Shown here piece after piece: positions 54,810 to 62,473 of a stretch of DNA of 64,000 bases. The notes under the pieces were generated by a model. The model saw only the letters and a list, made by a program, of their open reading frames with translations. It searched no databases and was not told where the DNA came from. The stretch comes from Cytophagaceae bacterium (GTDB lineage: Bacteria > Bacteroidota > Bacteroidia > Cytophagales > Spirosomataceae). The stretch is from positions 1-64,000 of the forward strand of contig CANHGO010000002.1 in NCBI GenBank assembly GCA_947460975.1. Reading direction: 5' to 3'. Each line of letters opens with the position of its first letter. Positions within the stretch are counted from its first letter, which is position 1. A program made the translations under genes and the position numbers.

Positions 54810-56576
54810 ATGAGAAAAAGAATCGAAAAGGACGACATACGTCGTTCAGAATCCACACGCAAGTTTTCCGGTCCAAGTAGCGGAGGCTCATCAGCGAGAA
54901 AACCAACCAAAAATTTTACAGATCGGAGTACCGGAAATAAGCCAACGAGCGATTGGGGTGGAAGATCTGAATTTCGTTCATCAGAGCCAAAATCTTTTGA
55001 CGGGCCAAAAAGAGAATTTTCAGGAGACCGTGAGCGCAAGCCCTATAATCCAGAAAGAAAACCATATGCTGGAGATCGACCTAGCCGACCATATCAAGGA
55101 GGAGACTCAAATTCAGAAAGCCGTTCACGTCGGGAATTTGACGGACCCAAAAGGGGATTTTCAGGAGACCGTGAGCGCAAGTCCTATAATCCAGAAAGAA
55201 AACCATATGCAGGGGATCGACCTAGCCGACCATATCAAGGAGGAGACTCAAATTCGGAAAGTCGTTCACGTCGGGAATTTGACGGACCTAAGAGGGAATT
55301 TTCGGGAGACCGTGAGCGCAAGCCTTATAATAAGCCATACTCGTCAGACAGAACACCTAATTCGGGAGAAAGAAATAGAGAGTCAAGGCCTTATCAAGGA
55401 GGAGACTCAAATTCAGAAAACCGCCCACGTCGGGATTTTGACGGGCCCAAAAGGGAATTTTCAGGAGACCGTGCGCGCAAGCCATTTAATCCAGAAAGAA
55501 AACCATATGCAGGGGATCGACCGAACAGAGCTTTTCAAGTAGGAGATTCAAATTCAGAAAGCCAACCACCTAGAGAGTTTGACGGACCCAAAAGAGAATT
55601 TTCAGGAGATCGTGAGCACAAGCCATTTCAAGCTGATGGTTCCGAGACTGAGCGTCCAAAAAGAGTATTTGACAGAGAAAAATCGGATGATTCTTCGAAG
55701 GATTTCCGGGAAGCGCCAACAAGCAAATTCTCAAAGAGAGATACGTTTAAAAGCAGAAATAGGTACGAGGAGAGTCCAGCACATACGCCACAGTATAAAT
55801 TAGATCGTTTTAAAGAAAAGGCACCTGCTAAAATTCAAAGAAGAATTAGAGAAGCTGAAAGTAAAAGTGACATGGTTCGCTTAAATAGATATATCGCGAA
55901 TGCAGGGATTTGTTCTCGCCGTGACGCAGATAAATTGATCGAGGCGGGTGAAATTAAAGTGAATAATAAAGTGATCACTGAAATGGGCTATCAAGTAGCT
56001 CCTACAGATATTGTTAAATATGGCAATCGCAAATTGAATCGCGAAAAGCCAGTCTATGTATTATTGAATAAGCCCAAAGACTTTTTGACCACAACGGAAG
56101 ATCCGAATGATCGTAAAACGGTTATGGAATTAGTCAAAAATGCGGGCGATGCACGTATCTATCCAGTAGGAAGATTAGACCGTAATACAACGGGCTTAAT
56201 ACTATTGTCCAATGATGGCGAGTTGGCCGACCGGTTAACTCACCCGTCCCATGAAATTGAAAAAATTTACCAGGCAGAGTTAGATAAGCCTTTGACCGAT
56301 GATGATTTCGAGAAAATCAAAGCGGGATTAACCTTGGAGGACGGAGAAATCAAAGTGGATGATTTAGCAAAAGTCACTCCGGATGGCTACGTCATTGGCG
56401 TTAAAATTCACTCAGGGAAAAACCGAATCGTAAGAAGAATATTTGAACATTTGGGCTATGAGGTAACGAAACTAGACAGAACAACTTTTGCTGGCTTGAC
56501 TAAAAAAGATTTGCCAAGAGGCCATTGGAGGTATTTAACAGAGCGCGAACTCGTTAAACTGAAGTACTTCATGTAA
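54810..56576 (+). CDS. rRNA pseudouridine synthase (RluB/RsuA family) with long repeat-rich N-terminal extension
   Basis: The C-terminal ~235 residues are a complete RsuA/RluB-type enzyme: S4 domain (RLNRYIANAGICSRRDADKL, about 357-376), catalytic Asp457 in VGRLDRNTTGL, and GKNRIVRRIFEHLGY. It converts a uridine in 23S or 16S rRNA to pseudouridine. The first ~350 residues are disordered and very rich in Arg, Ser, Gly, Pro and Glu, with five units of about 47 residues starting DGPKREFSGDRERKP (residues 64, 111, 158, 211, 258). Such tails probably bind RNA. The rRNA target is not determined. Confidence 0.93.
   Translation: MRKRIEKDDIRRSESTRKFSGPSSGGSSARKPTKNFTDRSTGNKPTSDWGGRSEFRSSEPKSFDGPKREFSGDRERKPYNPERKPYAGDRPSRPYQGGDSNSESRSRREFDGPKRGFSGDRERKSYNPERKPYAGDRPSRPYQGGDSNSESRSRREFDGPKREFSGDRERKPYNKPYSSDRTPNSGERNRESRPYQGGDSNSENRPRRDFDGPKREFSGDRARKPFNPERKPYAGDRPNRAFQVGDSNSESQPPREFDGPKREFSGDREHKPFQADGSETERPKRVFDREKSDDSSKDFREAPTSKFSKRDTFKSRNRYEESPAHTPQYKLDRFKEKAPAKIQRRIREAESKSDMVRLNRYIANAGICSRRDADKLIEAGEIKVNNKVITEMGYQVAPTDIVKYGNRKLNREKPVYVLLNKPKDFLTTTEDPNDRKTVMELVKNAGDARIYPVGRLDRNTTGLILLSNDGELADRLTHPSHEIEKIYQAELDKPLTDDDFEKIKAGLTLEDGEIKVDDLAKVTPDGYVIGVKIHSGKNRIVRRIFEHLGYEVTKLDRTTFAGLTKKDLPRGHWRYLTERELVKLKYFM
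54999..55634 (+). repeat. Five tandem in-frame repeats (about 141 bp) in the pseudouridine synthase gene
   Basis: Unit starts are at 54999, 55140, 55281, 55440 and 55581; spacings are 141, 141, 159 and 141 bp, all multiples of three. The first three units are nearly identical in DNA, the fourth has several changes, and the last is truncated. The third unit carries an 18-bp insertion. The high DNA identity points to recent duplication or recombination. Confidence 0.85.
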
Positions 56577-56578
56577 AC

Positions 56579-56610
56579 AAAAAAAGGCCTGAATTTTCAG
56601 GCCTTTTTTT
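56579..56610. terminator. Bidirectional terminator between the pseudouridine synthase and AraC genes
   Basis: Seven A, stem GGCCTGA/TCAGGCC (56586-56592 and 56597-56603), then seven T. It serves both convergent genes. Its 30-nt core is the same as that of the terminator at 39633-39662. Confidence 0.93.
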
Positions 56611-56628
56611 ATGCTTGCATCATTGAAT

Positions 56629-57555
56629 TTAAATATTCATCAATGATTCACGACGTCTCATTTTACCAGCTGGGATACCAAACATCATCTTAAATCTTCT
56701 ACAGAAATAAGCAGTGTCTTTATATCCTACTTCAGAACCTATGGCACGAATGGATTTTTTAGTAGTACGTAAAAGTCCCACGGCAGCTTCCATTCTTTGA
56801 TATTCAATGTAATCCTGTGGATTAATTCCGGTTAACATTTTGAAATATTGCCCGACATAGTCCTCAGATACATTGGCCACATTGGCTAATACCTTATTTG
56901 ATAAATCCCCACCGATATGATCCTTGATGTAAGCAAAAATGTCAATTAACCTTGGATCTTTGAAATAGGTGCTGTTGGTAGCTAGTTGCTCAACAAACAA
57001 TCTATTCTGAATGATATAACGAATAACTTCAATAACAATCTCTTCCGTTTTTATTTTGATGATCCGGCCTTTGCCAATTTCATCCGACATATCCTCAAGG
57101 AGAATTTCTTTGATGGTTTGAGCCAGCTTTTCATCTTTCTTGATCAAAAATGGAGGGATATCTAGGGAAGTAAAGAAATTCACTGAATCGAAAACCTTAG
57201 CTTCAAACGCGACCATGCCAAATGAATTTTCAAGTCTACCAATAGCACTTGAATCATTATTTTGATCAAAGTATAGCTCACGATGTGTCATGAACTCTTC
57301 ATTGTTTACCGCTTTAGGTTTTTCCGCATTGCCATACGTAACACTGACCATTTTACCACCTGGAATAAAAAGCATATCACCCTCTTCTACCTGAGTTTCT
57401 TCCTCACCAAATGAAACTTCGCCTTTGTACAATATCAAGAGCGAGTTTTCGACATCATAATAATTTTTTATTCGGATAGGTTGTAATATTCTTATGTTTC
57501 TAGCCTTAATAAATTTAACTCCTAAGGACTCGATAATCTTATTATAATCTTCCAT
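56629..57555 (-). CDS. AraC-family transcriptional regulator
   Basis: A 308-residue regulator with an N-terminal cupin-like sensor (about 35-80; SLLILYKGEVSFGEEET, VEEGDMLFIPGG) and a C-terminal double helix-turn-helix (about 205-300; NVSEDYVGQYFKMLTGINP, then GYKDTAYFCRRFKMMFG). The ligand and regulon are unknown. It lies divergent from mreB across a 322-nt AT-rich spacer and has a good Bacteroidota promoter. Confidence 0.9.
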   Translation of the reverse strand: MEDYNKIIESLGVKFIKARNIRILQPIRIKNYYDVENSLLILYKGEVSFGEEETQVEEGDMLFIPGGKMVSVTYGNAEKPKAVNNEEFMTHRELYFDQNNDSSAIGRLENSFGMVAFEAKVFDSVNFFTSLDIPPFLIKKDEKLAQTIKEILLEDMSDEIGKGRIIKIKTEEIVIEVIRYIIQNRLFVEQLATNSTYFKDPRLIDIFAYIKDHIGGDLSNKVLANVANVSEDYVGQYFKMLTGINPQDYIEYQRMEAAVGLLRTTKKSIRAIGSEVGYKDTAYFCRRFKMMFGIPAGKMRRRESLMNI

Positions 57556-57605
57556 TTTCGTATGTTTTATCGTCGATTATTACGATTTTCTTGATTTAAC
57601 TTGGA

Positions 57606-57636
57606 CAAAACTAATAAATCAGCGAATAAATCCAAA
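57606..57636 (-). promoter_or_regulatory. Promoter of the AraC-family gene
   Basis: Minus-strand TTTG (57636-57633) is followed by 19 nt and TAGTTTTG (57613-57606). This is the best full match to the Bacteroidota promoter consensus in the window. The start codon is 50 nt downstream. Confidence 0.7.
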
Positions 57637-57820
57637 TTATTTAGGAAAAAAATAGTCTTTTTTTTCAATATATTTAAATAGGTTTTATTGTAATATACCT
57701 ATAAGTATGCTTTTTTAATTCCTCAAAATTTCAAAAAGTATATGCCTGTTGTTTTTATAATTATTTTTAGGACACGTATATTTTTAAATTAAAATAAATA
57801 ATTAGCTCATAATTTATCCG

Positions 57821-57828
57821 TAAATTTG
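57821..57828 (+). promoter_or_regulatory. -7 promoter element of mreB
   Basis: TAAATTTG matches TAnnTTTG, 49 nt before the mreB ATG. A -33 TTTG is not seen at the expected distance. Confidence 0.45.
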
Positions 57829-57877
57829 ATGCTTGTGGATTTACAATACAGCTTAAATCCAATAATTATACTAAATC

Positions 57878-58903
57878 ATGGGATTATTTAATTTTCTTAC
57901 AAAAGACATCGCGATTGACTTAGGTACTGCAAACACCTTAATCATTCACAAAGATCAGGTAGTTGTAGATGAACCATCTATTATTGCGTTAGACAGAAAC
58001 ACAAATAAAGTTTTGGCTGTAGGTCGACAAGCTATGATGATGCATGAAAAAACGAATGATAACATCAAAACGATTCGGCCTTTAAAGGATGGTGTGATTG
58101 CGGATTTTACGGCAGCTGAATTAATGATGCGAGGTTTGATTAAGATGATGGATAAGGGAAATTCGTTTTTTTCTCCAGCATTACGGATGGTTATTTGCAT
58201 TCCATCAGGAATAACGGAGGTTGAAAAAAGAGCTGTAAAGGATTCAGCCGAGCATGCTGGCGCACGTGAGGTTTATATGGTGCATGAGCCTATTGCAGCA
58301 GCGATTGGAATAGGAATTGACATTGAACAACCCAACGGATCGCTTGTGGTGGATATAGGTGGGGGTACAACAGAAGTCGCTATTATTTCACTGAGTGGTA
58401 TTGTTGTCGAAAATTCCATTCGCGTGGCAGGAGATGAGTTTACAAGAGATATAAAAGATTATTTATTGCGCGAGCACAAACTAGTGATTGGCGAGAGATC
58501 AGCTGAGCAAATTAAAATTCAAGTAGGTGCGGCATTACCAGAATTAGAAAATGCACCGCCCGATTTTGAGATTAGAGGTCGTGATCAAATGACGGGTATT
58601 CCTAAAGAAATTTTAATTAATTATTCCGAAATCGCTTACGCGTTGGATAGTTCAATTACCAAGATTGAGGTAGCCATAATGGAAACCTTGCAAAGGGCAC
58701 CTGCCGAGTTATCCGGAGATATTTTTCATAATGGAATTCATTTAGCTGGTGGGGGTGCCATGCTACATGGTTTGGATAAAAGAATTGAGAAGAAAACCCA
58801 ACTTAAAGTGCATGTTGCTGATGATCCATTAAAGGCAGTTGTACGAGGGACAGGTGAAATTCTTAAAAATCTTGACAAATACAGGGCGGTTTTAATTACA
58901 TAA
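57878..58903 (+). CDS. mreB: Rod shape-determining protein MreB
   Basis: Bacterial actin that positions cell-wall synthesis along the rod. The 341 residues show the actin-fold nucleotide site: IDLGTANTLI (about 13-22), VMVHEPIAAAIG-like (YMVHEPIAAAIGIGIDIE), VVDIGGGTTEVAII and HLAGGGAMLHGLDKRI. It is followed by mreC (27 nt) and mreD, the usual order. Confidence 0.98.
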   Translation: MGLFNFLTKDIAIDLGTANTLIIHKDQVVVDEPSIIALDRNTNKVLAVGRQAMMMHEKTNDNIKTIRPLKDGVIADFTAAELMMRGLIKMMDKGNSFFSPALRMVICIPSGITEVEKRAVKDSAEHAGAREVYMVHEPIAAAIGIGIDIEQPNGSLVVDIGGGTTEVAIISLSGIVVENSIRVAGDEFTRDIKDYLLREHKLVIGERSAEQIKIQVGAALPELENAPPDFEIRGRDQMTGIPKEILINYSEIAYALDSSITKIEVAIMETLQRAPAELSGDIFHNGIHLAGGGAMLHGLDKRIEKKTQLKVHVADDPLKAVVRGTGEILKNLDKYRAVLIT

Positions 58904-58930
58904 TTTCTTCCTTTTAATGATAGCTTTGGC

Positions 58931-59770
58931 ATGAATCAATTGTTTCAATTCCTTATTCGACAAAGGATTATTCTTTTGTTTATTTTATTGGAGTTGATTA
59001 ATGTTTGGTCTATTTTCAAATACGATGACTTTCAACATGTTATTTATTTGAATACAACAAATCGCTGGGCCGCCTCTTTATTAGCTACAAGTCGTGAAAT
59101 AAAAACATATCATCATCTGGGTGAAGTGAATGCTGAGCTTGCTTTAGAAAACTCCCGATTAAGACAAGAGATTTTTAAATTAAGTGCCATAAAGCAGCCA
59201 GAAAGCAAAGTTCCTTATTTTGTTAGTTCAGCCATGCTGAATCGGTATGCTCCGGTGGCCAGTAAGGTGATCGATCAAAGCACACAAATGTCGCAGAACT
59301 ATTTGACCATCGACAAAGGATTAGTTGATGGAATCAAGCCAGGCATGGCGGTCATCTCATCCACTGGGGTGGTCGGGAAAGTCATGTCTTGTACTTCTAA
59401 TTTGTCTTTAATTGTCTCGGTATTGCACATAGAAAATAACGTTTCCGCGAAACTTAAATCTACCGGAGAATTAGGCTATATAAAATGGCCTGGAATTCAA
59501 ACGGAGGTGGTTGAAATGATGGATGTTTCCAAATATAAAAAAGTGCTCAAAGGGGATACGATTGTGACTTCTGATTATAATGTAGTATTTCCTCCCAATA
59601 TTCCGATTGGCATTGTCGCAAAAGTAGGTCTTGAAAAAGATGAAACATTTCATAATATTAAAGTGATGTTGCTGACTAATTTCTCGACCCTCAAGTATGT
59701 GTATGTGATAAAGAATCACCTGTTAGGCCAACAATTAAAGTTGGAAACCTCAAAACCTAAGCCTGAATAA
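58931..59770 (+). CDS. mreC: Rod shape-determining protein MreC
   Basis: A 279-residue bitopic inner-membrane protein that links MreB to the periplasmic wall-synthesis complex. It has one N-terminal membrane segment (about 12-30), a coiled-coil stretch (LGEVNAELALENSRLRQEIF) and the periplasmic beta-rich domain (NYLTIDKGLVDGIKPGMAVI, then GVVGKV). The mreD start follows after 1 nt. Confidence 0.95.
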   Translation: MNQLFQFLIRQRIILLFILLELINVWSIFKYDDFQHVIYLNTTNRWAASLLATSREIKTYHHLGEVNAELALENSRLRQEIFKLSAIKQPESKVPYFVSSAMLNRYAPVASKVIDQSTQMSQNYLTIDKGLVDGIKPGMAVISSTGVVGKVMSCTSNLSLIVSVLHIENNVSAKLKSTGELGYIKWPGIQTEVVEMMDVSKYKKVLKGDTIVTSDYNVVFPPNIPIGIVAKVGLEKDETFHNIKVMLLTNFSTLKYVYVIKNHLLGQQLKLETSKPKPE

Positions 59771-59771
59771 T

Positions 59772-60281
59772 ATGGGTAATTCATTTCAAATAAAATGGAT
59801 TTTTATCGTTATTTTTAGCCTTTTTGCACAGGTTTTTATTCTAAGAGATGTGGCATTGGCTAATGTGGCATTTTGTTTTATTTACCTTTGGATCATTATA
59901 AAAGCACCTATTCACACTCCAATGATTTATTTAATTTTGGCTGGTTTTTTTATAGGTTGGATTGTCGATATTTTCTATAATACCCACGGAATCCATTCAT
60001 TAGCCACCGTATTTATTGCGTTTTTAAGACCTACGTTCTTTAAGGTGCTAACCCCAGTGAATGGCTATGACGAGCGATCCAGTGTATCATTGAGTGAAAT
60101 GAAAGCTTTATGGTTTTTCCCTTATATTTTTGTGATGCTTCTCTCGCATCACTTGATTTTATTTTTAGTGGAATCCGCCGATGCTACTTTATTGATGTAC
60201 AGCCTACTCAGGGCTTTTGCCAGTGCCATTTTAGGTACATTGGTTTTCGGAATGCTTGAATTATTCAATCAAAAAAACTAG
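59772..60281 (+). CDS. mreD: Rod shape-determining protein MreD
   Basis: A 169-residue membrane protein with about five membrane segments. Sequence similarity is weak, as is normal for MreD, so the call rests on size, hydrophobicity, the DIFYNTHGIHSLATVFIAF stretch and its place directly after mreC. It is the third part of the MreBCD elongation complex. PBP2 and RodA genes, which commonly follow in Bacteroidota, are not next. Confidence 0.9.
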   Translation: MGNSFQIKWIFIVIFSLFAQVFILRDVALANVAFCFIYLWIIIKAPIHTPMIYLILAGFFIGWIVDIFYNTHGIHSLATVFIAFLRPTFFKVLTPVNGYDERSSVSLSEMKALWFFPYIFVMLLSHHLILFLVESADATLLMYSLLRAFASAILGTLVFGMLELFNQKN

Positions 60282-60354
60282 GTCTTTTTGTCACGTAGAT
60301 TTTTGGCTTCATAATTGCAATTAGGGTTGTTTCGTAAATTTTGCGAATAAATTC

Positions 60355-60948
60355 ATGCTCATGGAAGTCGAGGTAAAAGACAAAATTCATTCTTTAGGTA
60401 ATGCAAGGTATGTTTTTGAAAAGGAATTCATGCCACACATGGATGCCATGTATAATTTCGCACTTAAGTTGACCGCCGACGAAGATGATGCTCAAGACTT
60501 AGTGCAGGACACTTGTCTAAAAGCATATCGTTTTATAAATTCTTTTGAACCAGGTACCTACGCGAAAGCATGGTTATTCAGAATTTTAAAAAATAATTTC
60601 ATCAATGACTATCGTAAGAAATCGAGGGGCCCATCCAAAGTCGAATTTGAATGGGTAGAACAGTCAATTTCTGGGGAAGATGAAGCCACGGAACCCGCAT
60701 ATTTCGCTGATTTACAAGCGGAAACAGTTAATGATATGTTGGGAGACGAAATCACCGCCGCACTCCAATCTCTCCCAGTTGATTTTCGAATGATTATTAT
60801 TTTATGTGACCTGGAGGAGTTTAGTTACGAGGAGATGGCTAAAATTTTGGATATACCCATCGGCACCGTTAGATCACGTTTGCATCGCGCGCGCGCCTTG
60901 CTTAAAACTAAATTGGTGAATTACTCTAAGACGAAAGGGTATAACTGA
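60355..60948 (+). CDS. ECF-type RNA polymerase sigma factor
   Basis: A 197-residue sigma-70 family protein with region 2 (FNFALKLTADEDDAQDLVQD-like, about 33-55; YAKAWLFRILKNNFIN) and region 4 (SYEEMAKILDIPIGTVRSRLHRAR, about 158-181). It probably directs an envelope or stress regulon. The next gene encodes a small zinc-finger membrane protein that may be its anti-sigma factor. The upstream TAAATTTTG has one extra base compared with the -7 consensus. Confidence 0.92.
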   Translation: MLMEVEVKDKIHSLGNARYVFEKEFMPHMDAMYNFALKLTADEDDAQDLVQDTCLKAYRFINSFEPGTYAKAWLFRILKNNFINDYRKKSRGPSKVEFEWVEQSISGEDEATEPAYFADLQAETVNDMLGDEITAALQSLPVDFRMIIILCDLEEFSYEEMAKILDIPIGTVRSRLHRARALLKTKLVNYSKTKGYN

Positions 60949-61021
60949 CAACGTGTCATTAAATTCAGGGAACTAATTTTCTAATAGCGATGTTAAAAAA
61001 ATTGAATTAAGGTAAAATAAA

Positions 61022-61294
61022 ATGAAAACGAGCTGTGAACACCATCAGGATTGCATGCAATTGATTCAAAAGATTTTGGATGGGGAAGCAAGCGTAGCTG
61101 AAAAGGAATATTTTATTGCCAATAAAGATCAATGTTTGCCATGTCAGAAGGGCTATGAATTAGAGCTTTCGCTTAAAACGAATCTCAAATCTAAATGTCA
61201 GTTATCCTGTCCCGAGCAAATCATTCATAAGATTAGATTAAAACTTTTTTTGCTTTTAATCCTAATTTCAATTCTTATTCCCTTATTTTGCTAG
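61022..61294 (+). CDS. Small zinc-finger membrane protein, possible anti-sigma factor
   Basis: A 90-residue protein with His/Cys-rich elements (CEHHQDC near the N-terminus; CLPCQKGYE around 38-46) that fit a zinc-binding anti-sigma fold, and a C-terminal hydrophobic segment (about 72-89) that could anchor it in the membrane. It lies 73 nt after the sigma gene, the usual place for a cognate anti-sigma factor. It is much shorter than typical two-domain anti-sigma proteins and has no periplasmic domain. The pairing is inferred from context. Confidence 0.75.
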   Translation: MKTSCEHHQDCMQLIQKILDGEASVAEKEYFIANKDQCLPCQKGYELELSLKTNLKSKCQLSCPEQIIHKIRLKLFLLLILISILIPLFC

Positions 61295-61315
61295 CTTAAC
61301 TAAAGTGAAATATTT

Positions 61316-61882
61316 TTGGAAGGTAAATTAATTATTTTTTCGGCCCCTTCGGGATCAGGTAAAACGACCATCGTTAAAGAATTATTGAAAAATAATTCGA
61401 ATCTAGGTTTTTCTATTTCGGCATGTACACGAGATAAAAGAGGCCGATTAGAAGAAAATGGTCAAGATTATTATTTTCTTACCCCAGATGATTTTCGTGA
61501 AAAGATTAATGAAGGTGCTTTTGTCGAGTGGGAAGAGGTCTATTCGGGGGCCTATTATGGTACCCTGAAATCCGAGATTGAGCGTATTTGGGCCAGTGGA
61601 AAACATGTAATTTTTGATGTAGACGTTAAAGGGGGACTTGCTTTAAAACAGTATTATGGGGATAAAGCTTTGGCTATCTTTGTCAAAGTACCTTCTTTAG
61701 AGATATTAGAAGAAAGGCTTCGGTCAAGAGGTACTGAGACAGAAGAATCGCTTTCTAAGCGAGTGTTCAAAATGAAGTTTGAATGGTCATTTCAAGATAA
61801 ATTTGATGTAATTCTAGTCAATGATACGTTAGATTTAGCTATCCGAAAGGCACAGGATTTGTTCACCCAATTCACAAGCTAA
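61316..61882 (+). CDS. gmk: Guanylate kinase
   Basis: Phosphorylates GMP to GDP. The 188 residues show the P-loop [16 protein letters not shown] (about 9-24), the GMP-binding [21 protein letters not shown]-like region and [16 protein letters not shown]. The start is TTG at 61316, giving Met-Glu-Gly-Lys before the first strand; there is no ATG upstream in frame before the previous gene and none soon enough downstream. nadD follows after 1 nt. Confidence 0.96.
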   Translation: MEGKLIIFSAPSGSGKTTIVKELLKNNSNLGFSISACTRDKRGRLEENGQDYYFLTPDDFREKINEGAFVEWEEVYSGAYYGTLKSEIERIWASGKHVIFDVDVKGGLALKQYYGDKALAIFVKVPSLEILEERLRSRGTETEESLSKRVFKMKFEWSFQDKFDVILVNDTLDLAIRKAQDLFTQFTS

Positions 61883-61883
61883 C

Positions 61884-62456
61884 ATGAAAGTCGGATTGTT
61901 TTTTGGCTCATTTAATCCCATACATCATGGCCATCTAATTATTGCCCAAGCCGCATTAAATCAAACCGATTTGGATCAAATTTGGTTTGTCGTCTCCCCA
62001 CAAAATCCGCATAAAAAAAGCAAAAATTTATTACATGAGTTCGACCGACTTGATTTAGTTGAAAGGGCCATTGCCGATAATTTTGCTTTTAAATCCTGCG
62101 ATATTGAATTTAGCTTAACTAAGCCATCATATACGATAGATACTTTGGTCCACTTAACGGAGCGCCATCCTACGAAAGAATTTTCATTGATTTTGGGAGG
62201 TGATAATCTTGAGCAGTTTAAAAGTTGGAAAAATTTCGATAAGATACTTGATTATTTTAAGCTCTACGTATATCCCCGTGGTGAAATAGCCGCCTCAGAT
62301 TTATGGCAACATAAGAGCATTATCAAGATTGACGCGCCTATTTTACAAATTTCGGCTACCTATATTAGAATTTGCATCCAAAATGGCAAGTCCATTAAAT
62401 ATCTAGTTCCTGATCAAGTGGAGGCTTTAATCAGTCAGAAAAAATTTTACCTTTAG
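61884..62456 (+). CDS. nadD: Nicotinate-nucleotide adenylyltransferase
   Basis: Joins ATP and nicotinate mononucleotide to form deamido-NAD. The 190 residues begin MKVGLFFGSFNPIHHGHLII with the nucleotidyltransferase GSFNPIHxGH motif and end with ISATYIRICIQNGKSIKYLV. It follows gmk by 1 nt, and comEC starts 17 nt after its stop. A small stem (TTAGGC 62453-62458, GCCTAA 62465-62470) covers the stop codon. Confidence 0.97.
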   Translation: MKVGLFFGSFNPIHHGHLIIAQAALNQTDLDQIWFVVSPQNPHKKSKNLLHEFDRLDLVERAIADNFAFKSCDIEFSLTKPSYTIDTLVHLTERHPTKEFSLILGGDNLEQFKSWKNFDKILDYFKLYVYPRGEIAASDLWQHKSIIKIDAPILQISATYIRICIQNGKSIKYLVPDQVEALISQKKFYL

Positions 62457-62473
62457 GCCTTTCCGCCTAAGCT

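Larger units (their letters stand above)
57556..57877. promoter_or_regulatory. AT-rich divergent spacer between the AraC regulator and mreB
   Basis: This 322-nt spacer has no open frame of interest. It holds the AraC-gene promoter near its left end and the mreB -7 element near its right end. The middle (57650-57800) is almost pure A and T with T-runs and may be curved or bind a nucleoid protein. No further hairpin or operator is evident. Confidence 0.6.

Noticed and set aside
54958-55542. Open frame of 194 codons in a second forward frame over the pseudouridine synthase tail
   Set aside because: It exists because the repeat unit is a multiple of three, so a stop-free shifted frame is copied with each unit. 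It has no known domain and the in-frame enzyme explains the region.
54999-55634. Possible CRISPR array because of evenly spaced repeats
   Set aside because: Units are 141 bp, coding, in frame, and lack short repeats with unique spacers. No cas gene is near.
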